A stretch of 64,000 nt of DNA from Cristatella mucedo (Eukaryota; Bryozoa; Phylactolaemata; Cristatellidae). The notes under the pieces were generated by a model. The model was not told the DNA's origin. It did no database searches and was given only the letters and a program-made list of their open reading frames with translations. A program made the translations under genes and the position numbers. The stretch spans positions 1,533,001 through 1,597,000 of the forward strand of contig WPIO01000016.1 of NCBI GenBank assembly GCA_009760855.2, read 5' to 3'. This document shows positions 46,217 through 57,893 of this stretch, one piece after another; the stretch's first letter is position 1, and every line of letters starts with the position of its first letter.

Positions 46217-47436
46217 GCCACAGAATAAGGACCTAAGGCCCTGCTGTGCCAGTACTGTCCGGGCAGGCTGACGCGTGCTCCAGTAATACTTGCACAAAGT
46301 AATTTTAACGATAGTAGTCAAGAAGGACTGCTAGCTAAACGCCCAACGCCCGACCCACTTCTGAAAACACGAACTGGTGTCTGTTTAAGGAATCTCAACT
46401 CAACCAGAAGGCTTGGATACGCATGGACTGGCGATTTATAAAATATACTATGAGAAATCTATTAACTTACTTCGATGGAACATTGATACACAATAATTCA
46501 GCAGAGAAAGTCACTGGCTGCGCGTCCATAACTGCCTCTCGTTCCGAAACCTTCAGGGGATGACAGGTTACACGACCCTCTCGGTATGATTGATTTGCAG
46601 CTTTGATAGCAAATAGATTTTCTTATAGAGAGGCCAACCATTTTTATTTAAACATAGATATTATTTAAATATGTGTTTACTTGTTCGAGGTACACTAACC
46701 TGCAGCCCGTTATCGGGTCGGTTGGAGCTAGCGCTGCACCTGTGTACCAATGGTGCCCGGATGTAGGGTCTGCAAACGTGAGTAGCTTGGGTGATGAGGC
46801 AGATCACCGGCTCTATTTTTCTCATGATCTTCTTAGAGTTTTCCAAAGGAGCCCTCTTGCCCATGTTCTCTTACAGGATGCTGCTACTGATTTATCACCC
46901 GAGCGGTCGGATCGGGTAAAGCTGCGTTTACACTACCGACTTTTCTCCAAAGTCGGCGGCGTTGATTTTAGACCGATTTCCCTCTGGTTTGTGCTTCTAC
47001 GCCTTCGAACGCTACTACATTTTGGAACAAGGAGCCAAGTCGACCAAATCTCACGAAGGAGAATTTGTATCTACTGTTTATGCTCGGATTCGGACGAGCT
47101 GACCAATCAAAATCCTGGAACTCATTACTGCACCCCACGCCTAAGTACAAGTTGTTTACACTAATTGGTTCGACTTATATTGAGGCATTCAGAGCAACCC
47201 TTTGAACATGTGTACTTATCAGTTACAGCATCGGATCCAATCCTTTCTACGCAGAAAACACCGTGCGTATGTTTATGAAATTTATCCACATACGTGAAGA
47301 AAGCATTACTTAGCAATACACACTCACAGGGTGTGGACGTTCCGCCCCTGTACGTTTCTCCCCGGACATTTCCCCCCCCCCGGACATTCCCCTCGGACAT
47401 TTCTCTCTTGGCGTAGGACATTTACCCCGGTATATG

Positions 47437-47562
47437 GTTTAGGGTTTAGTGTTTAGGGTTTGAGTTTTAGAGTTTTAGGGTTTAGCGTTTAGCGCTTAGG
47501 GTTTAGAGTTTATGATTTAGAGTTTAGGTTTAAGGGTTTATATTTTAGTGTTTAGGGCGGGC
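47437..47562 (+). repeat. Degenerate telomere-like repeats (right copy)
   Basis: Irregular GTTTAGGG, TTTAGAG and GTTTAGCG units, paralogous to 2,076-2,190 but with a different unit pattern. Confidence 0.55.
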
Positions 47563-47765
47563 TGCGCCTCCGCCGTCTAAATCCACCCTTGCTTGCATTC
47601 GCTCTTTAATTAGTGCGTATTAGAGCATAAATAAATATTTTTAGGTCGAGTTATATTCAGTAGACCTCTGAGGCTTAGCGCTCATTTGCAGGAACGCTCG
47701 GCACGCCGCAGCGTTCGCCCGCTTTGACGGGTGCGAAAGCGTGCCCTGCGGCGCCGAGCTTCTTA

Positions 47766-50060
47766 AAGTTGTGAGTTGTGCACAGGCATGCACATCAATA
47801 TAATAAGATCAAAATGACTGAAGAGTTACGTTCACTGCGGTGAATTATAAGCTGCTTAGAACCGATGCGACTTGAGCTTTTACTTAAATGCCCCCTTGCA
47901 AGTGTTGACCGTAGCAGCAAGTGAGTTCGAGTTTTTCGGTTCAATTGCGCTGGTCACTCGATCACCAAAATATTTACGCAATAATGTCGACTGAGTTAAG
48001 CACGAAATAATTAAATATTATAGATTGTGGAGCGCAGTCGAGGAAGTGAGTGGCGCGGAAGTGGCGGCTCAGGAGCAGCAGCTCAGCAGCAGAAGAATTG
48101 CTACCGTTGGGCGAGATTTGTGGAAATAAGCTCCGCAGTCGAGGACGCGTCGACGGCAAAGCTTATGTCGCCGACGGTCTTAAAGCGAAGGAATGGAAAA
48201 GCTACTTTATTGTCCGCAGAGGACCTGCGGGCACAAGAAGGCTGAAACTGGCGCGCCGTCGCCTACGCACACGAACCCCTACAGAAGCAACGGGCGCTGC
48301 CCGTTTGAGCTGCGATCCATCAGCCAGCAAAAAAGCAGCCTACCCAATTATAGTTCCAAGGAAGCAAACCAAATTATCGTTCCAAAACTGCGGACCAAAT
48401 CAAGGATCTCGATTTCATTGCATATAAAACAGTGTTTCAGATTCACTCAAAAGAAATCCCGCAATTGTTACAATCGGGGTGTAGTGAGTGTAGGTTGCAG
48501 ACAGAACTGATCGGAAAACAGAGTGCTAGTAACTGTAGTAGTCTCACCCGACGCGAGACTAATACTAGCGAAGCGACAAGTCACGAAATCGCAGCTATCA
48601 ACGCGTAGGTACCGATGCCCACAGGAACGCTGACGATCGCAGGTAGCGGCAGCTTCAAAGAGTGCCCACAATTAACGACCGAAGTAAAATAATCGAACGG
48701 GTAAAAATTCAACAAATAAAAAAATGTGTGGGCGCTTTTATAAAAAATAACCATGTTTTGTTATTTAATTATAAGTTTTGTTGATTCCAACCGAAAAGAG
48801 GAGCATTAAAAATTAATATGCAAACTCTGAGCCTTCGTGGTACACTAGGTAAGGCGGTTGCTTTTCCCGACCTCGGTATCGAAGTCGTTGGTTTGAATCT
48901 TGCGGTGGGCTATCTTTTATTGCCACTGCAAACGGTTGTGATAGCCGTATACGCTCTTCGGTCGCTATACAAAAGAGGATGTTGAATCAGCTAATCCGAA
49001 ATGAAAAGGGAAGTAACGTATCTAACGAGCTCACTCGTAAAGCGAAAAAACACAGCGCTCAGTGGACAAATCGGTCATCGCGTGGAGCAAGGGCGAAGCA
49101 GATTTCGTCGTCACCCGGTCAGCGTGGTGAGCCTGAGAGTCACTGCCACTGTAATCGTCGCCGCTTTCCACGACTATTTTTCCGGAAAATACAATAAATA
49201 CCGGTAGCTGCGAACGAGTGCGAGCTCTTACAATACGCAGACAAATCGCAACGAGGACAAACTATCAACGAGGAGACGAAAGCCCCATACGAGAGAGTAA
49301 GAATTAAAGTAAAAGTCGGCTGCTTTAACTAGAGAAAACGTGACCACAGGCGGCTGGTAGGAGTACAGTGAAAAGGCGGCGCCAACTAAATCAGCCGTAT
49401 TATAGCTGTAGTTACTATTGTTATTATTACGGCGGTAGTTATTATTCGCGATTATGCGATAGCGTATCGTCGAGATCTTTATTGGGACGCCCCTCCCCCC
49501 GACGAGGACCGTGTCGCAGCCGTTCGGACCTTCGGAGCTTCGAGGAGCACGCCGAGGGCTCAGCAATCGAGCCGGCCAATCGATTGCTTTCCTAGGGAGG
49601 TGCAGCCGACGCTGCTGCCAGCGGCTGAGCTGCTACTCGCCCAGGCATAGCCAGCTGTCCTTGCAGTAATTGACGCTGGCCGCGACCCGATTTTGACACC
49701 CGGCAGATCTGCTGGTGACTGCTGGCTGCAATGGACTAGGCTAGCTGCCCCCTTTTTTGGCCGTCACCGAGGCCAAAAAAGGGAGCATTTCCATCCTGCG
49801 TTCGATGTTGATGACTGGTGACTGGCGGCAGCGGCTGCCATCGGCTGCTGCCGGCATCAGCTGGCAGCAGCCGATAGTCGCGTGCCACTTGTTGCCCGAG
49901 CTCCCCTTCATTTTGCAGCGCTCTGCTCATTGGTGCAGAAATACGAAGAAAGATGATGAAGGGCTCGCTCGCTCGCTTGCCGATCAGCCTGTACTCTGGG
50001 CCGACCGCGATGGCCGACGTAATTGCACGGGCTGTGCACCGCCGTGCCTAGATGCCTCAC
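47766..50060. repeat. Duplicated block, right copy, part 2
   Basis: Direct copy of 4,326-7,000, including the LINE-B relic (48,010-48,262) and the tRNA-like module (48,831-48,909). A local inverted repeat at 49,748-49,790 (CCCTTTTTTGGCC / GGCCAAAAAAGGG) is not present in the left copy. No gene. Confidence 0.75.
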
Positions 50061-50389
50061 TGCTGAAATTATGCGAGTACATATTAACCGAAGAGTAGGC
50101 CAGCGTGCAATCATATTTAGAGCTTCTAGTGTACGCATTCTGGTCGCCACTAGGTGGATTTCGGTGGATTGCTTCGCGGGACCGAGCCGTTGCAGTCGAT
50201 TGTAGTTGATTGGATGAGAACGCGCGTGCACAATGAAGCAAAGTTTTATGGCTGCACTTTGAAGTGAGTCTAGTCTTATGTGCAATGTCAATTAGAGCTT
50301 CGCGATTTGAGGATGATTTGCAGTGTACTAGAATGGATTGCGGTATTTTCCCATGTCATTTCAGGCGATTGCCGCGCGTTGTCACAGTG

Positions 50390-51080
50390 CGAGGATGCAC
50401 AATTTCTTAATTTTACGTGGGTGTGCACACAACTTGGTTCGCTTTGTTATGCAATAAAAACTGGAGCTCGGCGAAATCCATTCGATTTTTGTGCGGTGGA
50501 TTCGGTGGATGAAAGTAGATTGAGGTATCGGGCCGGACTACTGCAGTCAATTGCTGCACATTGCACGAGAACGGCCGTGCCAGTGCAAGTGGAATATTTT
50601 TAAGTGCAATTTTCGCAGAATTTGCTGTCATATGCAATAAAAAAGGAGCTTTTCGAAAGGATTTCTTTCGTATCGCGGTGGAATGCAATGAGTTGGTGTG
50701 GATTGCGATATTGGCGTAGGCCACTGCAATGTTATTTCAGTGGACTTTGTGAGAACGCGTGAGCGGAATCACGCGAAATTTTATGGGTACAGTGTCCGCG
50801 TAGCGTAGTTTAATAATCCAACCTGTTTGGGCTGTGTCCAGCTGATTTGTGGTGGATTTGAAGGGAACACAAATCTATTGCGGCGGATTACGGTAGATTT
50901 TGGTGGATTGTGGTACGGGTAGCAGGCGTTGAAGCTCATTTGCATAAGTGCGACGTAGCGACATGAAATTTGGAGGATAGATAAAATCGAACGTGGACTA
51001 CAATATCAGCCCAAAACTTGAGCTCGATAACGCCAATTTCTGGTCGACGTTATCTAATTAGAGTGGATTGCGGTCGATTG
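50390..51080. repeat. Inverted copy of the 7.4-8.1 kb repeat
   Basis: The reverse complement aligns with 7,365-8,060. The motif GGTGGATT (complement AATCCACC) recurs throughout, as does TGCAATAAAAA. Non-coding; the flanking 50,061-50,389 shows the same motif more sparsely. Confidence 0.6.
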
Positions 51081-51673
51081 CGGTAATTCGCCGAACCCTC
51101 GTATTGCAGTGGCCAACCTTTCCCCGGCTAGCCAATTTAACTTGATACACAGTCAAAGGCTTGGATCGATTCTTCAGTCATGGCTAAATAAAAGTGGTGG
51201 GTTTATTACGTGTTTTCACGTCGACCCCTATATCCCTATCTCGCTCCAATAGTTTAACTTCAATATTTTTGCATGTTTGAATGAGCGATGAGGTATCACC
51301 GATTAAAAGGTTTCACGTCCGCCGCGAGACGAATCTATATGCATGTGTGCCACGAGTCTTGAGCAGAAACTTGCAAGCAATTAAAGCGGACGAAGGCTTA
51401 CGTGCACTTCAATTACAACATAAGAAACAGCTACATAAAAGCCCCCATCTCGTTGGCAAAAGGCAACTGCTCGTAAAAGATTCGACGACGACGCCGCCGC
51501 CACGGAAACCGTGTCAACACACAAGGTCAAGGCTCACACAGCTCGCCTGCAAAATCTCGATTGGCTCCCAGTAGCGCACGACGCGATACCATAACTGTGG
51601 ACCTCTTGCCTTTAGGGAGTTCATCGAGCTCATGCGTGACGACAAAGGTGTGCCGCTTTGACAGGCCAGTGCA
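51081..51673. other. Upstream region, no gene recognised
   Basis: The longest frame (+51,281-51,574) is Lys/Arg/His-rich without a domain. This stretch lies between the repeat block and the minisatellite upstream of the candidate mannosidase promoter. Confidence 0.35.
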
Positions 51674-51825
51674 GTGAGCAAAGAAAGTAGGAGGAAAGTG
51701 AGCAAAGAAAAGTAGGAGGAAAGTGAGCAAGAAAAGTAGGAGGAAAGTGAGCAAAGAAAAGTAGGAGGAAAGTGAGCAAGAAAGTAGGAGGAAAGTGAGC
51801 AAAGAAAAGTAGGAGGAAAGTGAGC
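51674..51825 (+). repeat. 23-25 bp minisatellite
   Basis: Six tandem units of the form GTGAGCAAAGAAAAGTAGGA + GGAAA, differing by one or two A residues, followed directly by a GC-rich stretch. It is purine-only on one strand apart from T, so it could form unusual structures. Confidence 0.9.
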
Positions 51826-51889
51826 AGCGGCGAGAGCGACTCTAGCGCGACGGGCGCGCGGTCGATCCGCGGCTGCGGCAGTCGGTCGA
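51826..51889 (+). promoter_or_regulatory. Candidate 5' UTR/promoter of the mannosidase
   Basis: CpG-rich sequence immediately before the candidate start codon. No TATA box. Tentative, since it depends on the first-exon assignment. Confidence 0.25.
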
Positions 51890-51916
51890 ATGGCGAGGCG
51901 AGCTACGCATGTGCAG
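51890..51916 (+). CDS. MAN1B1: Candidate first coding exon of MAN1B1
   Basis: ATG (A at 51,890) opens nine codons, MARRATHVQ, ending in phase 0 before GTAATA, which fits the phase-0 acceptor at 54,188. A basic short cytosolic tail is expected there. Other upstream ATG exons cannot be excluded. Confidence 0.35.
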
Positions 51917-54900
51917 GTAATAAATCTTCGAGATGACCTAGCAGCATGCGTTCATGCGCGTTCTGAAGACCTAGCAGCACGCTCCGTGTGCGGCGACAAT
52001 GAAGGCGACTACGTAGATTAGCTCGCACCAATAAGGAGCCTGTAAACACAGTGGACTCTACTTCCGGTGCCGTGGCTGCGCTGCGACGCCCTAGTAGAGT
52101 CCACTCATGCAGGAATCCTCGCCCCGCTAGAAAACTGAGCACTGGTTGCAGGACTAAATACGGCAGCCACCACTCTCTCGATCAGTGAGTAATAAGAAAA
52201 AGCGACGTAACGACGTCAGCGGGACCTAGCGCCGGGCCGCCGTACTTCCTGCAGCCCGCCTACGTTGTAGCCGGCGTCGGCATCGCCGTGAATTATGTTC
52301 ACCCGGCGGCTAGAGGGCGGCAGGCCCTCCTTAATTGATGAGGAGAGTCAAGAATTTTTTTCTTACAAAAGACAATCTTTGCTGCGGGTAAGCACCTCGC
52401 AGCGCTCCTTAACTCCGCGCGTATAAATGTTGGTAGGTCCCCCCCCCCATTCTAGTACCGGCGTCTCGCAAATATCCGCATGTTTCTCATTCTGGCCGTC
52501 GCTTGGTGGTTTATTTTAAAGTATTATTGGATGCGGAATTACAGCCGGCCTAGATTTCTGGTGTGGCTTAAAGTCGACGGAACACTAGTTTCCGGGACTG
52601 ATGCAGTTCAGTAGTTGTTTCACTCTTCGATCGTGGTTTGGCATGACGTTGGCTGTGCGCCCTCTCAAGGAGTACGCTGCCAAGACAGGGGCGAGATATG
52701 GTGAACATTTTCTTGAGATGGAAGCTGCACATTTTCTTAGACGCACCTTTGCATGAACTCCGTGGTCTGGCCTGTTCGCCATCAATCGATCGAGCTGCTT
52801 CTATTTTTGGTGGCTGCTGCTGTCTGCTGCTGCTGCTGCTGCTGCTGTCTGCTGCTGCGTGTCTCGCTCGGCTTTGCGAACCTTACCGACGCAAGCTGCT
52901 CAGGCCAATTCTTTGTCTCGTATTAATTTGCTCTCATTCGTAACCTTACGACCCTCGGCTTGTGCATGTGGTCTGCTGTTGGCTGCACATCACGTTGACT
53001 ACTGTTTTGCGGCATCGCGTATGCAGCATCGTGGAACCATTACTGCTGGCAGGGCCTGTGCAAACTTTATGATCAATGTGAACTAGCTCCTTCTCGTTAT
53101 GCATATCTGCTGCCCGAGCCCCTTGTTTTTAAGCCATCTGTTTTTTACTGTGAGGACAACATTTTCTAATGTGTTATTGTTGAGTGCAACTACACAGAAC
53201 AAAGTTTGATGGCCACTGTTAACCGTGCTAAGTGTATACCCGTAATTATGTGGTAGAATGTAGCCTGTAGTATATTTTAACCTTGCAGTAGAACGACCAA
53301 GGATCATACATTTTGTAAATATGTAAATTAATCACTTGATTTAGGAGTCTTCGGCATGTGCATGTTTTGATCTTGCACAGCAATGGATCCGAATTCGGTA
53401 CTGCAGTACTTGTAGGTTATCTTATACTATAGCCTACACTAATCGATCAATGGGTCCGGCTCATGATTCGGTATATTCATGATGCAGCAAAGCCTAGTGA
53501 ACCGTAGCGCTGATCCAGCTGCTGCTTTGTATATGCTTGATGCGCATTCATCCTGCCGTCAAGGTCGGATTGCACTCTGCATGTGCAAACTTGGAAGACC
53601 TCATTTTGCGCATGTAAAACGGAGGCAATGTGATACACTAGGATGCATGTGCACCCCGTTATGCTGCTGTGGAGTACTCACTTGATATGGTTCTCAAGAT
53701 ATCTCTCCCTCCTTGAGCTGTTTCTTTCCGAGTGGCTGATAGCTTGCGATTGATTTTAAATATCTTTTCTAGACTGTCACCGTATGGCACAGTGCTGTTT
53801 TAATTGCCGGTCGCTGCCTGATAGTGTCGTTGCTGTGTTTGTCAGCTTGACCTGCGAGTTTGTGTTTTTGAATGAATTAGCCTTGCTGGCATTTCTGGCT
53901 GATGTGTGCAGGGGGTGACCGATGTGTCTGCCAGTGGATCGCCCTGCTGCATTGACAGTTTTTTTGAGCTCCTTTAGGCTGGCAGTTATCTACATGAAAC
54001 TATCTTGTTGGTATTGCCACTAATCGCTCGATGATCGCTCGTAAGCATACGTGTCAGTCAAACGTTGACGTGTGTACGAGGCTCTGCCATCGAAAGAGTC
54101 GACCTTCCCACAATGCAACGTTTGCACTCACCACGTCGCATGGTGCAGCATGTGGGTGAACTTACGTGTTCTGTTTCTTGCTCGTAGCAATGGTACAGAC
54201 TGTCTCGCCTTCAGAAGACGATAGCGTACTTGCTCGTGCTCCTGGTCTTGTTTGTGGTGGTCTATGTTGCACGAATCCACGGCAGGAGTGCAGCAACGGT
54301 GGAGGAATTGCTACGCAAGCACCCAAACGTGAAGATCATCGAGGACTATGCGGAGCTGGTGAGTGAAGTGATGCCACACTCTGCAAGTGCACCGAGAGAG
54401 AAGAAGAGAGGGAGAGAGGAAGAGAGGGGAGAGTGAGAGAGAGCCTCTCACTGTCTCCAGTTGTGTTAGGACCTTATTTTATCTACTTATATGTGTGGGG
54501 CAAGTATAATAACAATGATACATTTGATATGGCGCCCTCAGAGAACTCAATCTCTTTTTAGGCACTTGATATTTGCTGCAATATGCGTGCATATACTTGT
54601 GAATTTTTCTGCAACACACAAGCATGCACACACAAGCACATGCAGAAACGCGCGCATACGAGCGTGCATGTATGCCACATAGATAAGTGCATGTGCGCAA
54701 TCGCACGCACGCTCGTGCGCACACCCGTCTGCGTGCGCAGGTGCACGTGTGGCAGTGCAAGCAAAAAAAGGAGCTCAAATGGACACACCACCAAGTGCAC
54801 TTCTATGCAGAAGTTCCCTCGGAAGTTCCGTCGAGCGCTCCATTCCATCGTGTTCGGTAACCACTCGGAGCTGCTTCCTGATTGCGCACTGTGATACGAG

Positions 54901-57812
54901 TGAATGTTGAGTTGGCTTTGCTGAGGAAACTTGCATGGAGGCTAGTGTTTAGGCCTCGGTGAATCTTTAAAAAAAAAGGAACAAAGGGAAAGCGAATGTG
55001 AAAGATGAAGCAGCACTGCTGCCCGTGTGTGCCGCCGTTGCCTTTTTGCCGATGACACCATACTCTTGACCGACCTTTCCGAGCTGAGTGCGCACGCGTT
55101 GACCGCCGGCAAGCGGGGACAAGAAGAAAGGCTGGCGTTCTCACCTCTGCAGGCAGCTCGAAGGCAATTGGCACTTCGGCAGTGGCTCACTTTTTTGTTT
55201 CTCGGTAGGAGGCAGAAGAGCGACTGAGGCGTTTGAACGAGTCTGCGGGAGCAGCGGACGCCATCGGTTTCAGAGGACCGGCACCTGTTCCGCCGGTAAG
55301 TCGCAGCCGCTCGCTTTTGGAATGTTCACCACCTCCTGCTAAGGAGAGTGCAGATCAACCGGGGTTTGGACCGAATGGGCGAGTGCAGCGTAATAATAAT
55401 AATAATGCACTTGATAAAGCGCCCTCAGAGAACTTAATCTCTCTCTAGGTGCTTTATATTGCTGCGAAGGGAAATGCAATTGAATGGTGAGTAAAATCAT
55501 GCTTGATAAACAAACAAAATGAATAATATAGTTAGGGATGACATGCACAGGGTCAGCATGCAAATGTGGTTAGTGGCAGCATGCACAGGGTCAGCACGCA
55601 TAAGCACATCAAAAACGAATCACAGGGACCCACTAAATGCTGTCCTAAATAGGTGTTTTTAAATTCTTTTTAAATGTGGTCAGGTCAGGGGATGCTCTGA
55701 CGCAGGTCGGGAGGGAGTTCCAGGCTGTGGGAGCATACGAACTAAATGCACGGTCTCCAAAGGATTTGAGGTTTGTACGAGGTATTTGTAGACTGTTGGA
55801 TTCCGAAAAGCGGGTGGTACGATGCTTGGCCTGATGGGGTAGTATATTGGAGAGATAGGCTGAGAAGAGACGCACGGCTAAAGGAAGGCAGGTAAGGTTC
55901 GAGGCACCGGAAACCGTGTGGGGGAACCACCAGGAGGGGCCACGGAGGGACTCTTCTTAAAGGGTGGTTACGACATAGTGAGAAGAGAGGCAGTGAAGTG
56001 GCGGCCGAGGAGGAAACGTTTTTTTTAATCTTTTTTAAAATTTTTCGCCTCGCTATCACCAGCAGACTCATTTGGCGCCCGCACAGGGGCTTGCAGATGT
56101 CATTTTTGGAACTTACCCGGGTGGCCACGTTGATGCAGTGGAGTGGGCTGTGGCTTCCGGTGCAAAAGGAAGTGGTCTTATCGGCTGAGGTCGATCAGTC
56201 ATTTTCTGCCCTTTGCGACGACATTCCTAATCAAAGCTGTCGGAGGCAGAGCTTTAAATTCGGCTGTCGGTTCAGCCACAGTTACATTTGTGTTAACTTT
56301 TCTAAGCTTGGCCAGGGGAAAAGATTGGGATGTGGCTAAAGTGAGGGAACCAGGCAGAAGACATATGTCGTCTTTTTGCACCTCTCGTGGCACCTCGTGC
56401 CAGGCTTCACGCTTTGATTTTGCATTCTGATTTCCGAGAGCAGTGCTTCGAGATCCGTGGTCGGGGTGTGGCCATGACACTGTGCATGTTGCCAATAACC
56501 ACACTTGCATGCTGCCACTAACCACACTTGCATGCTGACCCTGTGCATGTCACCCCTAACCATGTTACTCATGTTGTTTATCAAGCATGATACCACTCAC
56601 CACTCGATCGTGTTTCCTTTGCAGCTAATGTAAAGTGCCTAACTAGAAAGAGATTGAGTTCTCTTGAGAGCGCTTTATCAAGTGTATTATTATTATTATT
56701 ATATTTTTATGCCAGTAGCGGCCTGTCCTGCTTCAGCGCCTTGGCGGCCTCGGCCGCTATGGCGAATTACTGTACACGAACGCCAATGTGGCCCTTCGTT
56801 TGTTTCCGCATCGTCACGTCCGACCGGCATACGGTTGCCTCTCGCACAGCGAGCTCGGCCCTGACCCCTGACCCCTGTCCATAACCGAACGGCTTGCTCG
56901 CGCTCGTTGTCGCTTCGATGCCAGACCGAGGTCGATGCGTTCGCTCGTTCAGGCTCGTCATCCTCTTCCGGATGTCGCCGCAGTGGCCGATGGCGACGCC
57001 GGGCCGCAGCCGCAAGCCTTGCCGGTAGCTGTAGCAGCTGGCAACGACGGGCAAGTGCGGGCAACGCTCGCGGCAGTCGCGGAGAGCAAGCCACCAATGA
57101 CCTTCACAGGTAGCCATTGCCGGTGGCAGCCGAAGGCTGCTACTCGATCTGGCGTCGATGACGCATCTGCTTCCCACGCTTTTGACGAGATCCTCTTCCT
57201 GCTGTGAGCGAGGGGGCGTAGGGCATGCGACTCGGCCGCCAGACTGCTCGGCCTGCTGCGATCGGCATCGCAGCAGGCTCGTCTATGCACGGCTGCTGCG
57301 TGCGTATGGTGGCTTGTCTCGTGCCGCGAGCCGTCGTCGAGGTGGACTCTCGCTGACGTTTGCAGGGCCGGCCAATCAGCGGCAAGTGGCCGTCGTCGAC
57401 GCTTTCCACCACACGTGGAAAGCCTACAAGCAATACGCCTGGGGTCACGACCAGCTGAAACCGCTGACGCGCAGTCACGACGAATGGTTCAACTTGGGTC
57501 TCACCATCGTCGACTCGCTAGACACCATGTACATCATGGGTCTTAGCACCGGTGAGTCTGCGACTTAGCAGCAGGCGGCAGTGATGGCTGCATGCTCGCC
57601 ATTCGTAGTGGTCCACTGTAGAAGCTCATTCCGTCTTCTACACCGGTGCATGCTTAGGGTTCTTTGCACAAGGAAGTCTTGAACTCCACTGAGTGTGCCA
57701 CTGAGGCGTGCATGCTGTCCGGCTTAACTGGCCCAGATGACGATTGAGCTGGTCTTTTGGCCTCTCCCCAGCTCTGCTTGGCAGCAATCACGTCTCTGCA
57801 TCTGAACATCTC

Positions 57813-57893
<81 letters not shown>

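Larger units (their letters stand above)
45561..47765. repeat. Duplicated block, right copy, part 1
   Basis: Direct copy of 1-2,380. It lacks the LTR-like insertion (clean site near 46,739) and carries a LINE insertion at 45,697-46,216 that the left copy lacks. Confidence 0.8.

Noticed and set aside
51527-51802. Leu/Phe-rich minus ORF resembling a membrane protein
   Set aside because: It is the translation of the 23-25 bp minisatellite.
53387-53400. GGATCCGAATTCGG polylinker-like string
   Set aside because: Too short, with no further vector sequence around it. Treated as chance.
54597-54894. His/Cys/Thr-rich ORFs in the CA-rich tract
   Set aside because: Generated by the CACACA/GCGCAC microsatellite.
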